DNA from: Acidimicrobiaceae bacterium
Lineage (GTDB): Bacteria > Actinomycetota > Acidimicrobiia > Acidimicrobiales > RAAP-2
NCBI GenBank assembly: GCA_947456095.1
Contig: CANGPX010000007.1
Location: 1-37,611 of the forward strand
DNA: 37,611 nt
Direction: 5' to 3'
The notes under the pieces are model-generated. The model saw nothing but the letters and a program-made list of their open reading frames with translations. It searched no databases and was not told where the DNA came from. The translations under genes were made by a program, and so were the position numbers. Below are positions 1-6,538 of the stretch, one piece after another (positions within the stretch are counted from its first letter, which is position 1; each line of letters starts with the position of its first letter).

Positions 1-95
1 ACTTGTCGGTGAACACCATGTATGCCGGATTCGAGTCCATTGATGGCCACATCGACGCCCTCGCAACGGTTGCGGCTGGATTTGGGCTTAAGTGA
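1..95 (+). CDS. 3' end of an unidentified gene (truncated by window edge)
   Basis: An open frame read from base 3 runs to a TGA at 93–95 and encodes about 30 C-terminal residues ending AAGFGLK. It overlaps the GTG start of the next gene by four bases (GTGA, 92–95), the usual sign of translational coupling, so it is probably the real end of an upstream gene in the same operon. The fragment is too short to assign a family. A tail of a wax-ester-synthase/DGAT-type acyltransferase crossed my mind, but nothing here proves it. Confidence 0.5.
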   Translation, partial: LSVNTMYAGFESIDGHIDALATVAAGFGLK

Positions 96-859
96 GCGCC
101 GAGACGCCACAGAACACACCCCCTGGTTGGTATGTCGACCCAGCAGGGTCTTCTGGCTGGCGATTCTTTGATGGAGAGACTTGGACCGAGCAGGTCCAAC
201 AAGAGGTGAAGAACCTCGCTCTTCCACAGCTTCGAAACAACGTCGGCCCACTTGCCATCAGACTGCACAAGTACCTCCTTCCAGGAACCGCAGTCTTGGT
301 TGGGGTGAATTTCATTTTGAGATATCTCTCACAAGAGTTGTTCCACACCGCCCATGCAATTGTTGAGTGGATTCGGGCCGGCGATGCCAATGCCCCGGTT
401 CCCTCTCTCACCACCTCGGGGTCGGGTTTTGAAGGAGTAATCGTCAACCTTGCCGGTTTGGCCTCAATTGGTACCTTTGTAATGTTGCTGGTTTGGCAAT
501 ATCGCAGTGCAACAGAAGCCGAGGCACTTGGCTACCCCATGAAGATCTCACGGCGCCTCGGCATCTGGTCATGGTTCATTCCCGTTGCCAACTACTACCT
601 CCCCTACAAGGCCCTTTCTGATCTCCTCCCGCCTGATGATGAGCACCGCAAAATTGCGTGGGTGCTGTGTGGGGTAACAGGGGGAAAGCTCATCGCAACG
701 CTCTCGCTTGCCGCTGCCATCTTGAGCGGGTCGTCGTCGTGGTGGACCCTTTGGTTCATCGTGGGATTTTCGACCAGCGTGGCCGTGCTCTTGCTTCGCC
801 GGCAGCTGATTTTGGCCATCGAAGCCAACCACGAAGCCTTTGGAAAGACCCTCGGCTAG
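92..859 (+). CDS. DUF2510–DUF4328 membrane protein
   Basis: This 255-residue protein starts with a DUF2510 module at about residues 10–34 (PPGWYVDP, then a WRFFDGETWT-type segment), a short Trp-rich domain common at the N-terminus of actinobacterial membrane proteins. The remainder resembles DUF4328: several hydrophobic helices with the WQYRSATEAEALG, WFIPVANYYLPYKAL and RRQLILAIEANHEA segments that match the family pattern. It should sit in the cytoplasmic membrane with the DUF2510 module at one face. The GTG start at 92 overlaps the preceding stop by four bases, which fixes the start. No biochemical role is known for either domain, so the function is unknown. Confidence 0.85.
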   Translation: MSAETPQNTPPGWYVDPAGSSGWRFFDGETWTEQVQQEVKNLALPQLRNNVGPLAIRLHKYLLPGTAVLVGVNFILRYLSQELFHTAHAIVEWIRAGDANAPVPSLTTSGSGFEGVIVNLAGLASIGTFVMLLVWQYRSATEAEALGYPMKISRRLGIWSWFIPVANYYLPYKALSDLLPPDDEHRKIAWVLCGVTGGKLIATLSLAAAILSGSSSWWTLWFIVGFSTSVAVLLLRRQLILAIEANHEAFGKTLG

Positions 860-944
860 GCAAACGTCACATGCGGGCTCATTTCCGCATAATCTCAACC
901 GAGATAGCGGCCAATGGGGCCGAGTACGCACAAGGAGCACAGCA

Positions 945-1511
945 ATGGCAAAAGACGCTTGGGGACCACTGGCCGGACTCATTGGTCAATGGGAAGGCGA
1001 CAAGGGTGTCGACATCTCGTACCACAACGAAAAGGGCGCAATCGGTGAGACGCCTTACCGTGAAGTGATCACCTTCAAGCCGTTCGGCCCAGTCGAGAAC
1101 GGCCTCCAGACCTTGATGGGTCTCGACTACCGCATGGCTGCGTACAAGAACGACGAAGAGAGCCCCTTCCACACCGAAATCGGCTACTGGCTCTGGGACG
1201 CCGCAAACGAGCAAGTCATGCGCTGCTTCATGGTGCCTCGTGGATCCGTCGTGATCGCCGGTGGACACGTGAAGGCTGACGCAACCGAGTACGTCCTTGG
1301 CGCAGAACTTGGCTCCAAGACCTACGGCGTGTTGTCGAACCAGTACTTGGACACCAATGCCCAGACAATTCTGTACGACTGCACCATCACTGTTGGTGAC
1401 GGCGAGTTCTCATACGACTCAACCACGACCTACAAGCACTACCGCTCAGACGACCTCATCCTCCACACGGACCGCAACACCTTGACCCGTGTTGAAGACT
1501 TCGCCGTCTAG
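945..1511 (+). CDS. Nitrobindin/FABP-like heme-binding beta-barrel protein
   Basis: This is a cytosolic protein of 188 residues. AAGGAG at 932–937 sits seven bases before ATG 945, so I prefer this start to the upstream in-frame start at 840. The N-terminal LIGQWEG (residues 12–18) corresponds to the GxWxGxG signature of the THAP4/nitrobindin (DUF1794) barrel. Alternating beta-rich segments follow, and near the C-terminus is LHTDRNTLTRV with His174, where nitrobindins keep the proximal heme ligand. Family members bind ferric heme and react with NO or peroxynitrite; others are treated as fatty-acid-binding-like. Heme binding here is inferred. It lies 37 bases before the acyl-CoA dehydrogenase and may be cotranscribed with it. 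Confidence 0.75.
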   Translation: MAKDAWGPLAGLIGQWEGDKGVDISYHNEKGAIGETPYREVITFKPFGPVENGLQTLMGLDYRMAAYKNDEESPFHTEIGYWLWDAANEQVMRCFMVPRGSVVIAGGHVKADATEYVLGAELGSKTYGVLSNQYLDTNAQTILYDCTITVGDGEFSYDSTTTYKHYRSDDLILHTDRNTLTRVEDFAV

Positions 1512-1548
1512 TTCCAGTTTGCCCTTCTAGTTAGAGAGAGATTCCCCC

Positions 1549-2772
1549 ATGTATCAGTGGTCTGATGAACACTTGGCAATTCAAGAAGCGATGCGCAGCT
1601 TTGTCGACAACGAAGTTGTCCCGCACATCGATGCCATTGAGCATGAGGGAGTCCCTCCCTACGAAATCATCCGCAAGATGTACCGGACGTTTGGTATGGA
1701 CGAGATGGCGCGTGAGTCGTTCAAGCGCGCCCTTGACCGCAAGATTGCTGGTGAAACCGGCAAACCAGAGCGTCGTGGTGGAGACAACTCTGCTGCAATG
1801 ACCCTGATTCCCATCATTGAACTCTGCCGGCACTGCCCTGGCATTGTCACCTCCATGGGCGTGTCGACTGGCTTGGCCGGCGGCACCATCATGAAGGGTG
1901 GAACACCTGAACAAATGGAACGTTGGGGCCTTGACCTGATGACCATGGACAAGATCGGCGCCTGGGCCATCACCGAACCTGATTCTGGTTCCGATGCACT
2001 CGGTGGTATGCGCACGACCGCACGCCCTGATGGCGATGAATACATCTTAAATGGGTCAAAGACGTACATCACCAACGGCCCTTACGCCGACACGATGGTG
2101 GTCTACGCCAAGCTCGACGACGGTTCAGAAGACGACCCTCGCAAGCGTGAAGTGTTGACCTTTATCCTCGACGCTGGCATGGAAGGTCTCGTGCAGTCTG
2201 CTCCGATGCGCAAGATGGGCCTCAAGTCTTCGCCAACGGGAGAGCTGTTCTTCTCTGACCTTCGCGTCGGTGTTGACCGCCTGCTTGGTGGCAAGAAGGA
2301 CAAGAGTCAAAAGGCTGCTGGTCGTGAGTCGGCCAAGGAGAACTTCGTGACCGAGCGTGCCGGTGTCGCCGCCATGTCACTCGGCGTCATTGAAGAGTGC
2401 TTGAAGCTCTCCATTGAGTACGCAAAGTCCCGTGTTCTTTGGGGCAAGCCAATCGCCCAGCACCAGCTCATTCAGCTGAAGTTAGCCAAGATGGAAGTTG
2501 CTCGCCTCAACGTGCAGAACTTGGTGTTCCGCCACATTGAAATGAGCTCACTTGGCATGAGCCCATCGCTCGCTGAGGCTTCAGCCATGAAGCTTTACTC
2601 CGCCCAAGCAGCCTCTGAAGTTGCCATGGAAGCAGTGCAACTCTTCGGTGGCAATGGCTACATTGCTGAGTACCGGGTCGAGCAGCTTGCTCGCGACGCA
2701 AAGGTCTTCCAGATCTACGCCGGAACCGACGAGATCCAGATCACCCACATCGCTCGCGACTTGCTTGCTTAA
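1549..2772 (+). CDS. Acyl-CoA dehydrogenase family flavoprotein
   Basis: A full-length (407 aa) FAD enzyme of the acyl-CoA dehydrogenase family, which introduces a C2–C3 double bond into acyl-CoA thioesters and passes electrons to ETF. The family signature AITEPDSGSD is at residues 140–149, and the C-terminal FAD/CoA segment reads LFGGNGYIAEY…IYAGTDEIQ. At the position of the MCAD catalytic Glu376 (YEGT) this protein has Ala391 (YAGT). A Glu in the helix that supplies the base in isovaleryl- and long-chain enzymes is present at residue 269 (TERAG), so catalysis probably follows that geometry. Substrate cannot be read, though branched-chain or long-chain acyl-CoA is suggested. Residues 58–80 form a charged insertion (KRALDRK…ERRGGD) after the first helices. 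No strong ribosome-binding site precedes the ATG. Confidence 0.93.
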   Translation: MYQWSDEHLAIQEAMRSFVDNEVVPHIDAIEHEGVPPYEIIRKMYRTFGMDEMARESFKRALDRKIAGETGKPERRGGDNSAAMTLIPIIELCRHCPGIVTSMGVSTGLAGGTIMKGGTPEQMERWGLDLMTMDKIGAWAITEPDSGSDALGGMRTTARPDGDEYILNGSKTYITNGPYADTMVVYAKLDDGSEDDPRKREVLTFILDAGMEGLVQSAPMRKMGLKSSPTGELFFSDLRVGVDRLLGGKKDKSQKAAGRESAKENFVTERAGVAAMSLGVIEECLKLSIEYAKSRVLWGKPIAQHQLIQLKLAKMEVARLNVQNLVFRHIEMSSLGMSPSLAEASAMKLYSAQAASEVAMEAVQLFGGNGYIAEYRVEQLARDAKVFQIYAGTDEIQITHIARDLLA

Positions 2773-3091
2773 GTTGTTCCTGCGCTTTGGTGTTCGCCTG
2801 AGCGTTTTCGCGTTCGTGTTCTTGACTGGCTTATCTGCCAATGCCTTCATCGCTGGCGCAGCGACGACTACCACCACAACGCCCGTACAGAGCCATGCCG
2901 GAAGCCCGATTCTTGGCAATCTGATTGGCGGGACGATTGTGCTCGTGCTGCTCATCATCTTGTCGCGCCAGGTGGGCAACAGGAGGCGTTCAGGGATGAG
3001 TGGGGTCTTCTCGTTCGGGCGCCCACTCCCTCAGCCGAAAGAACAAATGCCGCCAACGACCAACGAACCGTTCCGAGATGACCGCCTCTAG
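2765..3091 (+). CDS. Small secreted or membrane protein, TTG start
   Basis: An open frame of about 108 residues between the acyl-CoA dehydrogenase and the MFS gene. It begins MLKLFLRFGVRLSVFAFVF, a basic N-terminus followed by a hydrophobic segment like a signal peptide or anchor. A threonine run (TTTTTT), a second hydrophobic helix (IVLVLLIIL) and a basic stop-transfer segment (GNRRR) come next, then a Pro-rich tail. No ATG or GTG is in frame; TTG at 2765 (overlapping the previous stop) or TTG at 2774 are the only reasonable starts. It overlaps the MFS gene by 14 bases. The membrane-protein pattern in otherwise intergenic DNA is why I call it real. Function unknown. Confidence 0.55.
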   Translation: MLKLFLRFGVRLSVFAFVFLTGLSANAFIAGAATTTTTTPVQSHAGSPILGNLIGGTIVLVLLIILSRQVGNRRRSGMSGVFSFGRPLPQPKEQMPPTTNEPFRDDRL

Positions 3092-4322
3092 GCCACCTGT
3101 TGGAGAGGCCCTTTCGGCCCTCAAAGCAAGCCCCGGGTTTCGTCGGCTGTTCTTTGCTCGCACCGTGTCCGTGTTCGGGTCACAATTCACCAACGTGGCC
3201 TTGGCGTTTGCGATTCTGGCGATTCCAGGAACCTCAACGGCGACCCTTGGCCTCGTCTTTGGCTCACTGTCTGCAGCCACCGTGATTTTCTTGCTGCTCG
3301 GCGGCGTGCTCGGTGATCGCGTTCGCCGAGACGTCCTCATCGTCGTTTCTGATCTCGTCAATGCACTCGCCATTGGCGGTACGGCGTTCTTGTTGAGCCA
3401 AGATCAGCCCTCGATAGCCGGGATCTGTGGACTCGCAGCGTTGAGCGGTGCCGCCGTTGCCGTGCGCTCCCCTGCCATGACCGCACTGCTTCCTCAAGTG
3501 GTTGAAGAAGAACATCTCCAATCGGCCAATGCGCTGCTTCGCCTCACGATCAATACCGCAACCCTCGTAGGACCTGCGGTTGCTGCAGGCGTCTTTGCCG
3601 CGACAGGTGCCGTTGTCGCCTTGTCTCTCGATGCCGCAAGCTTTGCCCTCAGTGCGCTGTTCATTGTTGGCTTGAAACTCAACAAACCCGAACGCTCGGG
3701 TCATTCAATGGTGACCGATCTTCGCCACGGGTGGTCAGCATTTATTGAACACACGTGGATCTGGGTGGTTGTCGCCGGCTTTCTCTTATTCAATGCATCG
3801 GCCAACGGTGTCTTTGACGTTCTCGTCCCCGTAGTGATGCGTCAGCATTTCAACGGCGCTTCAACCTACGCAGCCCTGCTCACCGCCATGGCAATTGGTT
3901 CCATTGCTGGAGCGGGAATTGCCATGAAGGTTCGACCCAAGCGACCAATGGTCGTTGGCGTCTTGGCCTGTGCACCTTTTGTGGTCCTCATGGCACTCCT
4001 CATACCACCGGCACCGCTCGCGGTCCTCTTGGCATTTGGCGTACTGCAAGGGATTGGCGTGGATATTTTTGGTGTCCTGTGGGACTCATCGCTGCAACTC
4101 AACATCAATGGTGCCGTTTTGGCACGCGTCTCGGCCTATGACTACTTGGGCTCGATTCTGGCAACACCCATTGGACTTGCAGCGGTTGGCTTCATTGCCC
4201 ACCGAACAAGTGTTGAGGCAACCATTGCTGGTGCCACGATCCTGTGTGGTCTCGTCGTCGTGATCTTGCCGATGCTCAAAAGCATTCGCACCATGCGAAC
4301 AACAAATCCGTTGACGCCCTAG
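3078..4322 (+). CDS. MFS transporter, EntS-like exporter family
   Basis: A 414-residue polytopic membrane protein with about 12 hydrophobic segments. After a short cytosolic lead it has FRRLFFARTVSVFGSQFTN, the opening typical of the MFS_3/EntS group, and at residues 75–84 GGVLGDRVRR matches MFS motif A between helices 2 and 3. Members of this group export siderophores, macrolides or other small molecules by proton antiport; the substrate here is not readable. I start it at ATG 3078, which gives the family-typical N-terminus. An upstream in-frame start at 3000 would add 26 unrelated residues. It overlaps the small upstream open frame by 14 bases and converges on the OsmC-like gene. Confidence 0.88.
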   Translation: MTASRPPVGEALSALKASPGFRRLFFARTVSVFGSQFTNVALAFAILAIPGTSTATLGLVFGSLSAATVIFLLLGGVLGDRVRRDVLIVVSDLVNALAIGGTAFLLSQDQPSIAGICGLAALSGAAVAVRSPAMTALLPQVVEEEHLQSANALLRLTINTATLVGPAVAAGVFAATGAVVALSLDAASFALSALFIVGLKLNKPERSGHSMVTDLRHGWSAFIEHTWIWVVVAGFLLFNASANGVFDVLVPVVMRQHFNGASTYAALLTAMAIGSIAGAGIAMKVRPKRPMVVGVLACAPFVVLMALLIPPAPLAVLLAFGVLQGIGVDIFGVLWDSSLQLNINGAVLARVSAYDYLGSILATPIGLAAVGFIAHRTSVEATIAGATILCGLVVVILPMLKSIRTMRTTNPLTP

Positions 4323-4333
4323 GCGCCTTTTTT
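4315..4333 (+). terminator. Possible weak terminator between convergent genes
   Basis: A short stem CGCC/GGCG with a three-base loop (4315–4325) is followed by CC and six T (4328–4333), right at the end of the MFS gene. The T-run is convincing but the stem is only four base pairs, so this is a weak candidate. The OsmC-like gene ends on the other strand at 4336. Confidence 0.3.
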
Positions 4334-4335
4334 GA

Positions 4336-4755
4336 TTAGGCGTTGATGGTGAGCGTGATGGGCACCGCAGCAAGCGCCTTGCTCACGGGGCAGTTTTCCT
4401 TGGCGCCATTGGCGAGTTCTGCGAACTTGTCAGCGTCGATGCCGGCAACGTCATATGAGACGGTCAAGCGAATCTCGGTGATGCCTTGGCCGGGCACAAA
4501 GTCAACCTCGGCACTGGTCTCGAGCTTTGTCGCTGGGGTGTCATTTTTGGCAAGAGCCGACGACAATGCCATTGAGAAACACGACGTGTGGGCGGCAGCC
4601 AGAAGCTCCTCAGGTGAGGTCTTGCCCGTTTGGCGCTCAGCGCGAGTGGCCCAGCTGACAGGCAAGGTGGCAACACCAGAACTGAACTCGGTCGTGCCAG
4701 ATCCTTCGATCAAGGTGCCAGTCCAAGTGGTCGTTGCGGCTGAAGTGGTTGCCAT
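4336..4755 (-). CDS. OsmC/Ohr-family peroxiredoxin
   Basis: A 139-residue cytosolic protein of the OsmC/Ohr fold, which reduces organic hydroperoxides through two cysteines. Both are present: Cys59 in AAAHTSCFSM and Cys122 in ENCPVSKAL. The conserved TSPEELLAAAH stretch with Glu50 and an upstream Arg (ATRAERQTG) is also intact. Length and NCPVS motif fit the OsmC rather than the Ohr branch. The strong ribosome-binding site (minus-strand GGAGG, plus-strand 4760–4764) is well placed for ATG 4755. A TAGGGT hexamer at 4788–4793 could be its -10 box. It lies just downstream of the TlpA-like gene in the same direction. Confidence 0.9.
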   Translation of the reverse strand: MATTSAATTTWTGTLIEGSGTTEFSSGVATLPVSWATRAERQTGKTSPEELLAAAHTSCFSMALSSALAKNDTPATKLETSAEVDFVPGQGITEIRLTVSYDVAGIDADKFAELANGAKENCPVSKALAAVPITLTINA

Positions 4756-4787
4756 GGTTCCTCCAAGAAGTTCAGTAACTTGAACGT

Positions 4788-4793
4788 ACCCTA
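4788..4793 (-). promoter_or_regulatory. Candidate -10 box of the OsmC-like gene
   Basis: TAGGGT on the minus strand would start transcription near 4781 and give a leader of roughly 26 bases holding the GGAGG site. No convincing -35 hexamer is seen at the usual distance. The same hexamer occurs before three other genes in the window. Confidence 0.35.
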
Positions 4794-4799
4794 CGGGTC

Positions 4800-5387
4800 T
4801 TATCCCTTGGAGCGTTCAACCAAGTCTTGGTAGAAGGTGGCGAAGTCTTTTACACTAAGTGGGCCAATATGGCGCTTCATCATTTCGCCATCGCTGCCAA
4901 CAAAGACCGTGTCGGGAAAGCCGGGAAGGCTGAACAGCCCAGAAACGAGGTCGTAGTTCGGGTCAACCACAACGGTGTTGGTGAAACCCGCATTTTTTGC
5001 AAAAGCAATCCCATCTCCTGGCTGGTCTTCTCGCCCATCAAGACCGAGGACAACAACATTGTCCTTTTCATGTGCTCGCACATAGGCGCTTAAAGCCGGG
5101 AGTTCCTTCTTGCAAGGCTCGCACCATGAGGCAAAAAAGATAATGACCGTTGCCTTCCCAGGCTTCTTCGGCGTTCCCCACGCACTGTCGACAGAGCCAC
5201 CAGTTGCTTTCGTGAAGGTCACTGCGGGAAGGAAGATCTTTTTCTTTGACGAGGAGGTTCCGACCACCAACGCAGCAATCACGATCAGCAGCAAGAGTGA
5301 GAGGGCCACCATCATCGATTTTCGAGCCAGCGAACGACGAGGTTGAGAACTGTTGGTCTTGTCTTCTTGTTTGCTCACCGGTGTCAC
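4800..5387 (-). CDS. TlpA/ResA-like membrane-anchored thioredoxin
   Basis: This 195-residue protein has a single N-terminal membrane anchor (residues about 26–43) and an extracytoplasmic thioredoxin-fold domain. The redox motif WCEPC is at 88–92 in the FFASWCEPCKKELPAL context typical of TlpA/ResA, with the cis-proline at 158 (GFPDT). Such proteins reduce disulfides for cytochrome c maturation or copper-site assembly, which suits the SCO-domain gene upstream on the same strand. Two starts compete. GTG 5387 lies exactly six bases after TAGGGT, as in a leaderless mRNA; GTG 5378 has GAGAGGTGA in front as a Shine-Dalgarno. They differ by three residues. Confidence 0.88.
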   Translation of the reverse strand: MTPVSKQEDKTNSSQPRRSLARKSMMVALSLLLLIVIAALVVGTSSSKKKIFLPAVTFTKATGGSVDSAWGTPKKPGKATVIIFFASWCEPCKKELPALSAYVRAHEKDNVVVLGLDGREDQPGDGIAFAKNAGFTNTVVVDPNYDLVSGLFSLPGFPDTVFVGSDGEMMKRHIGPLSVKDFATFYQDLVERSKG

Positions 5388-5393
5388 CTCTCA

Positions 5394-5399
5394 ACCCTA
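5394..5399 (-). promoter_or_regulatory. Candidate -10 box of the TlpA-like gene
   Basis: TAGGGT on the minus strand, then six bases, then GTG 5387. If this is the -10 box, the transcript would begin at or next to the first GTG and be leaderless; the overlapping GAGAGGTGA could instead serve the second GTG on a longer operon transcript from the SCO-fusion gene. Confidence 0.35.
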
Positions 5400-5428
5400 G
5401 GACCGCTAGGAGAGAAAGTCGGCCCTGC

Positions 5429-6538
5429 CTACATTGATGAGCCGTAGGGCACAGGGACGCCAAATCGGCCAGTCACGCTCCACCGCTGTCCATTCCAAGA
5501 GCGCACAGTGACAAGGGATGCTTGTTCGGTTCGCACGTGATCAATCACACTCAACACTTGCGTTTGCCCCGAAAGGCTGAGCACCACTGCTCGAGCTCTC
5601 TTCGGCGCTTTCACCACGCGAACCGAGTTGCCCTCAATGGTTGCGACAACCTCTCGGTCGCCACGAGTCCCAAGAAGAACGACACTTCCCTCATGATGAA
5701 CCGCAGTGGCACGAATATTGCCAATGGCTACGGAAACCGACGAGGTGACGGTCAACGCCTCATTGAATTGGTCAATGGTGACCCGACCAAGTGCTGGCAT
5801 CGAGGTGACCGCCACATAGCCATGGTCAGTTGCTTGAAGGCGCAAGAGCTGGCGCGGGGTGTTCGCCCCGGTGGCGAGCGATGTTTCACCTACCGCAACC
5901 AACGATCTGGTTGGAGCCTTGCAGGAAAGACCGAGAACCGGCTTGGCAGTGCCTCGCCCAGAGGCCACCGCTCTCAGTTTGCACCTTGCTTGTTTTGCCC
6001 ACTGCGGAAGTGGCGTCGCCACCTTCTTCCAGTGTTCAAGATCCGTTGAGGTGCGAAGCACACCACGTTCATCAACCAGGTCAATGCCTCGGCCAGCTTC
6101 AGCCACCGCATCTGGGTGGCGAGCAACCAAGGACTCCGTCACCCCTGGCAACCACTCGGCATGTGCCGTCGACCGGGCAAACGGGGTGAAGCGGAGCAGT
6201 TGTGAGGGCAGGAGTGCAGCCGTGCGGGTCGAACCAAGGGTGGCGACAACAATGCCGCCGTTGGTTGCCATGCCAGGTGGCGTCGCCACCAAATATTGTT
6301 TGCCTTCGCCACTCAACACATCGGCAAAGCGCAAGCGTGGCCGAGACAGATCGCCAAAGTCACTGACCACCGTGACGAGGCGATCCGAAGTTGTTGCTGC
6401 CGTCAGCGCAACGGGTAAAGCGGCTGCGCCGAGCGGTGTCAGCGACGTCGCCGAAACACCTGTCGCGGTGCCGGCCGACATGGCAGTTGCCACCGCCACG
6501 CCACTCAGCAATGCGACCATGCTCAAGAGTTTTTTCAT
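5429..6538 (-). CDS. Secreted protein of unknown function, beta-propeller-like
   Basis: A 369-residue protein with a clear signal peptide (MKKLLSMVALLSGVAVATA). The mature part is rich in beta-strand patterns and small residues, with a BNR/Asp-box-like segment STDLEHWKKV near residue 165 and a related SWNGQRWSVTGRF near the end, suggesting a sialidase- or photosynthesis-system-type propeller. I do not recognise a family. Two cysteines (in QARCKLRAV and LGLSCKAP) could form a disulfide, which fits the neighbouring TlpA-like thioredoxin. Its start overlaps the stop of the upstream SCO-fusion gene by four bases (ATGA, 6535–6538), so the two are translationally coupled and probably work together in the envelope. 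Confidence 0.75.
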   Translation of the reverse strand: MKKLLSMVALLSGVAVATAMSAGTATGVSATSLTPLGAAALPVALTAATTSDRLVTVVSDFGDLSRPRLRFADVLSGEGKQYLVATPPGMATNGGIVVATLGSTRTAALLPSQLLRFTPFARSTAHAEWLPGVTESLVARHPDAVAEAGRGIDLVDERGVLRTSTDLEHWKKVATPLPQWAKQARCKLRAVASGRGTAKPVLGLSCKAPTRSLVAVGETSLATGANTPRQLLRLQATDHGYVAVTSMPALGRVTIDQFNEALTVTSSVSVAIGNIRATAVHHEGSVVLLGTRGDREVVATIEGNSVRVVKAPKRARAVVLSLSGQTQVLSVIDHVRTEQASLVTVRSWNGQRWSVTGRFGVPVPYGSSM

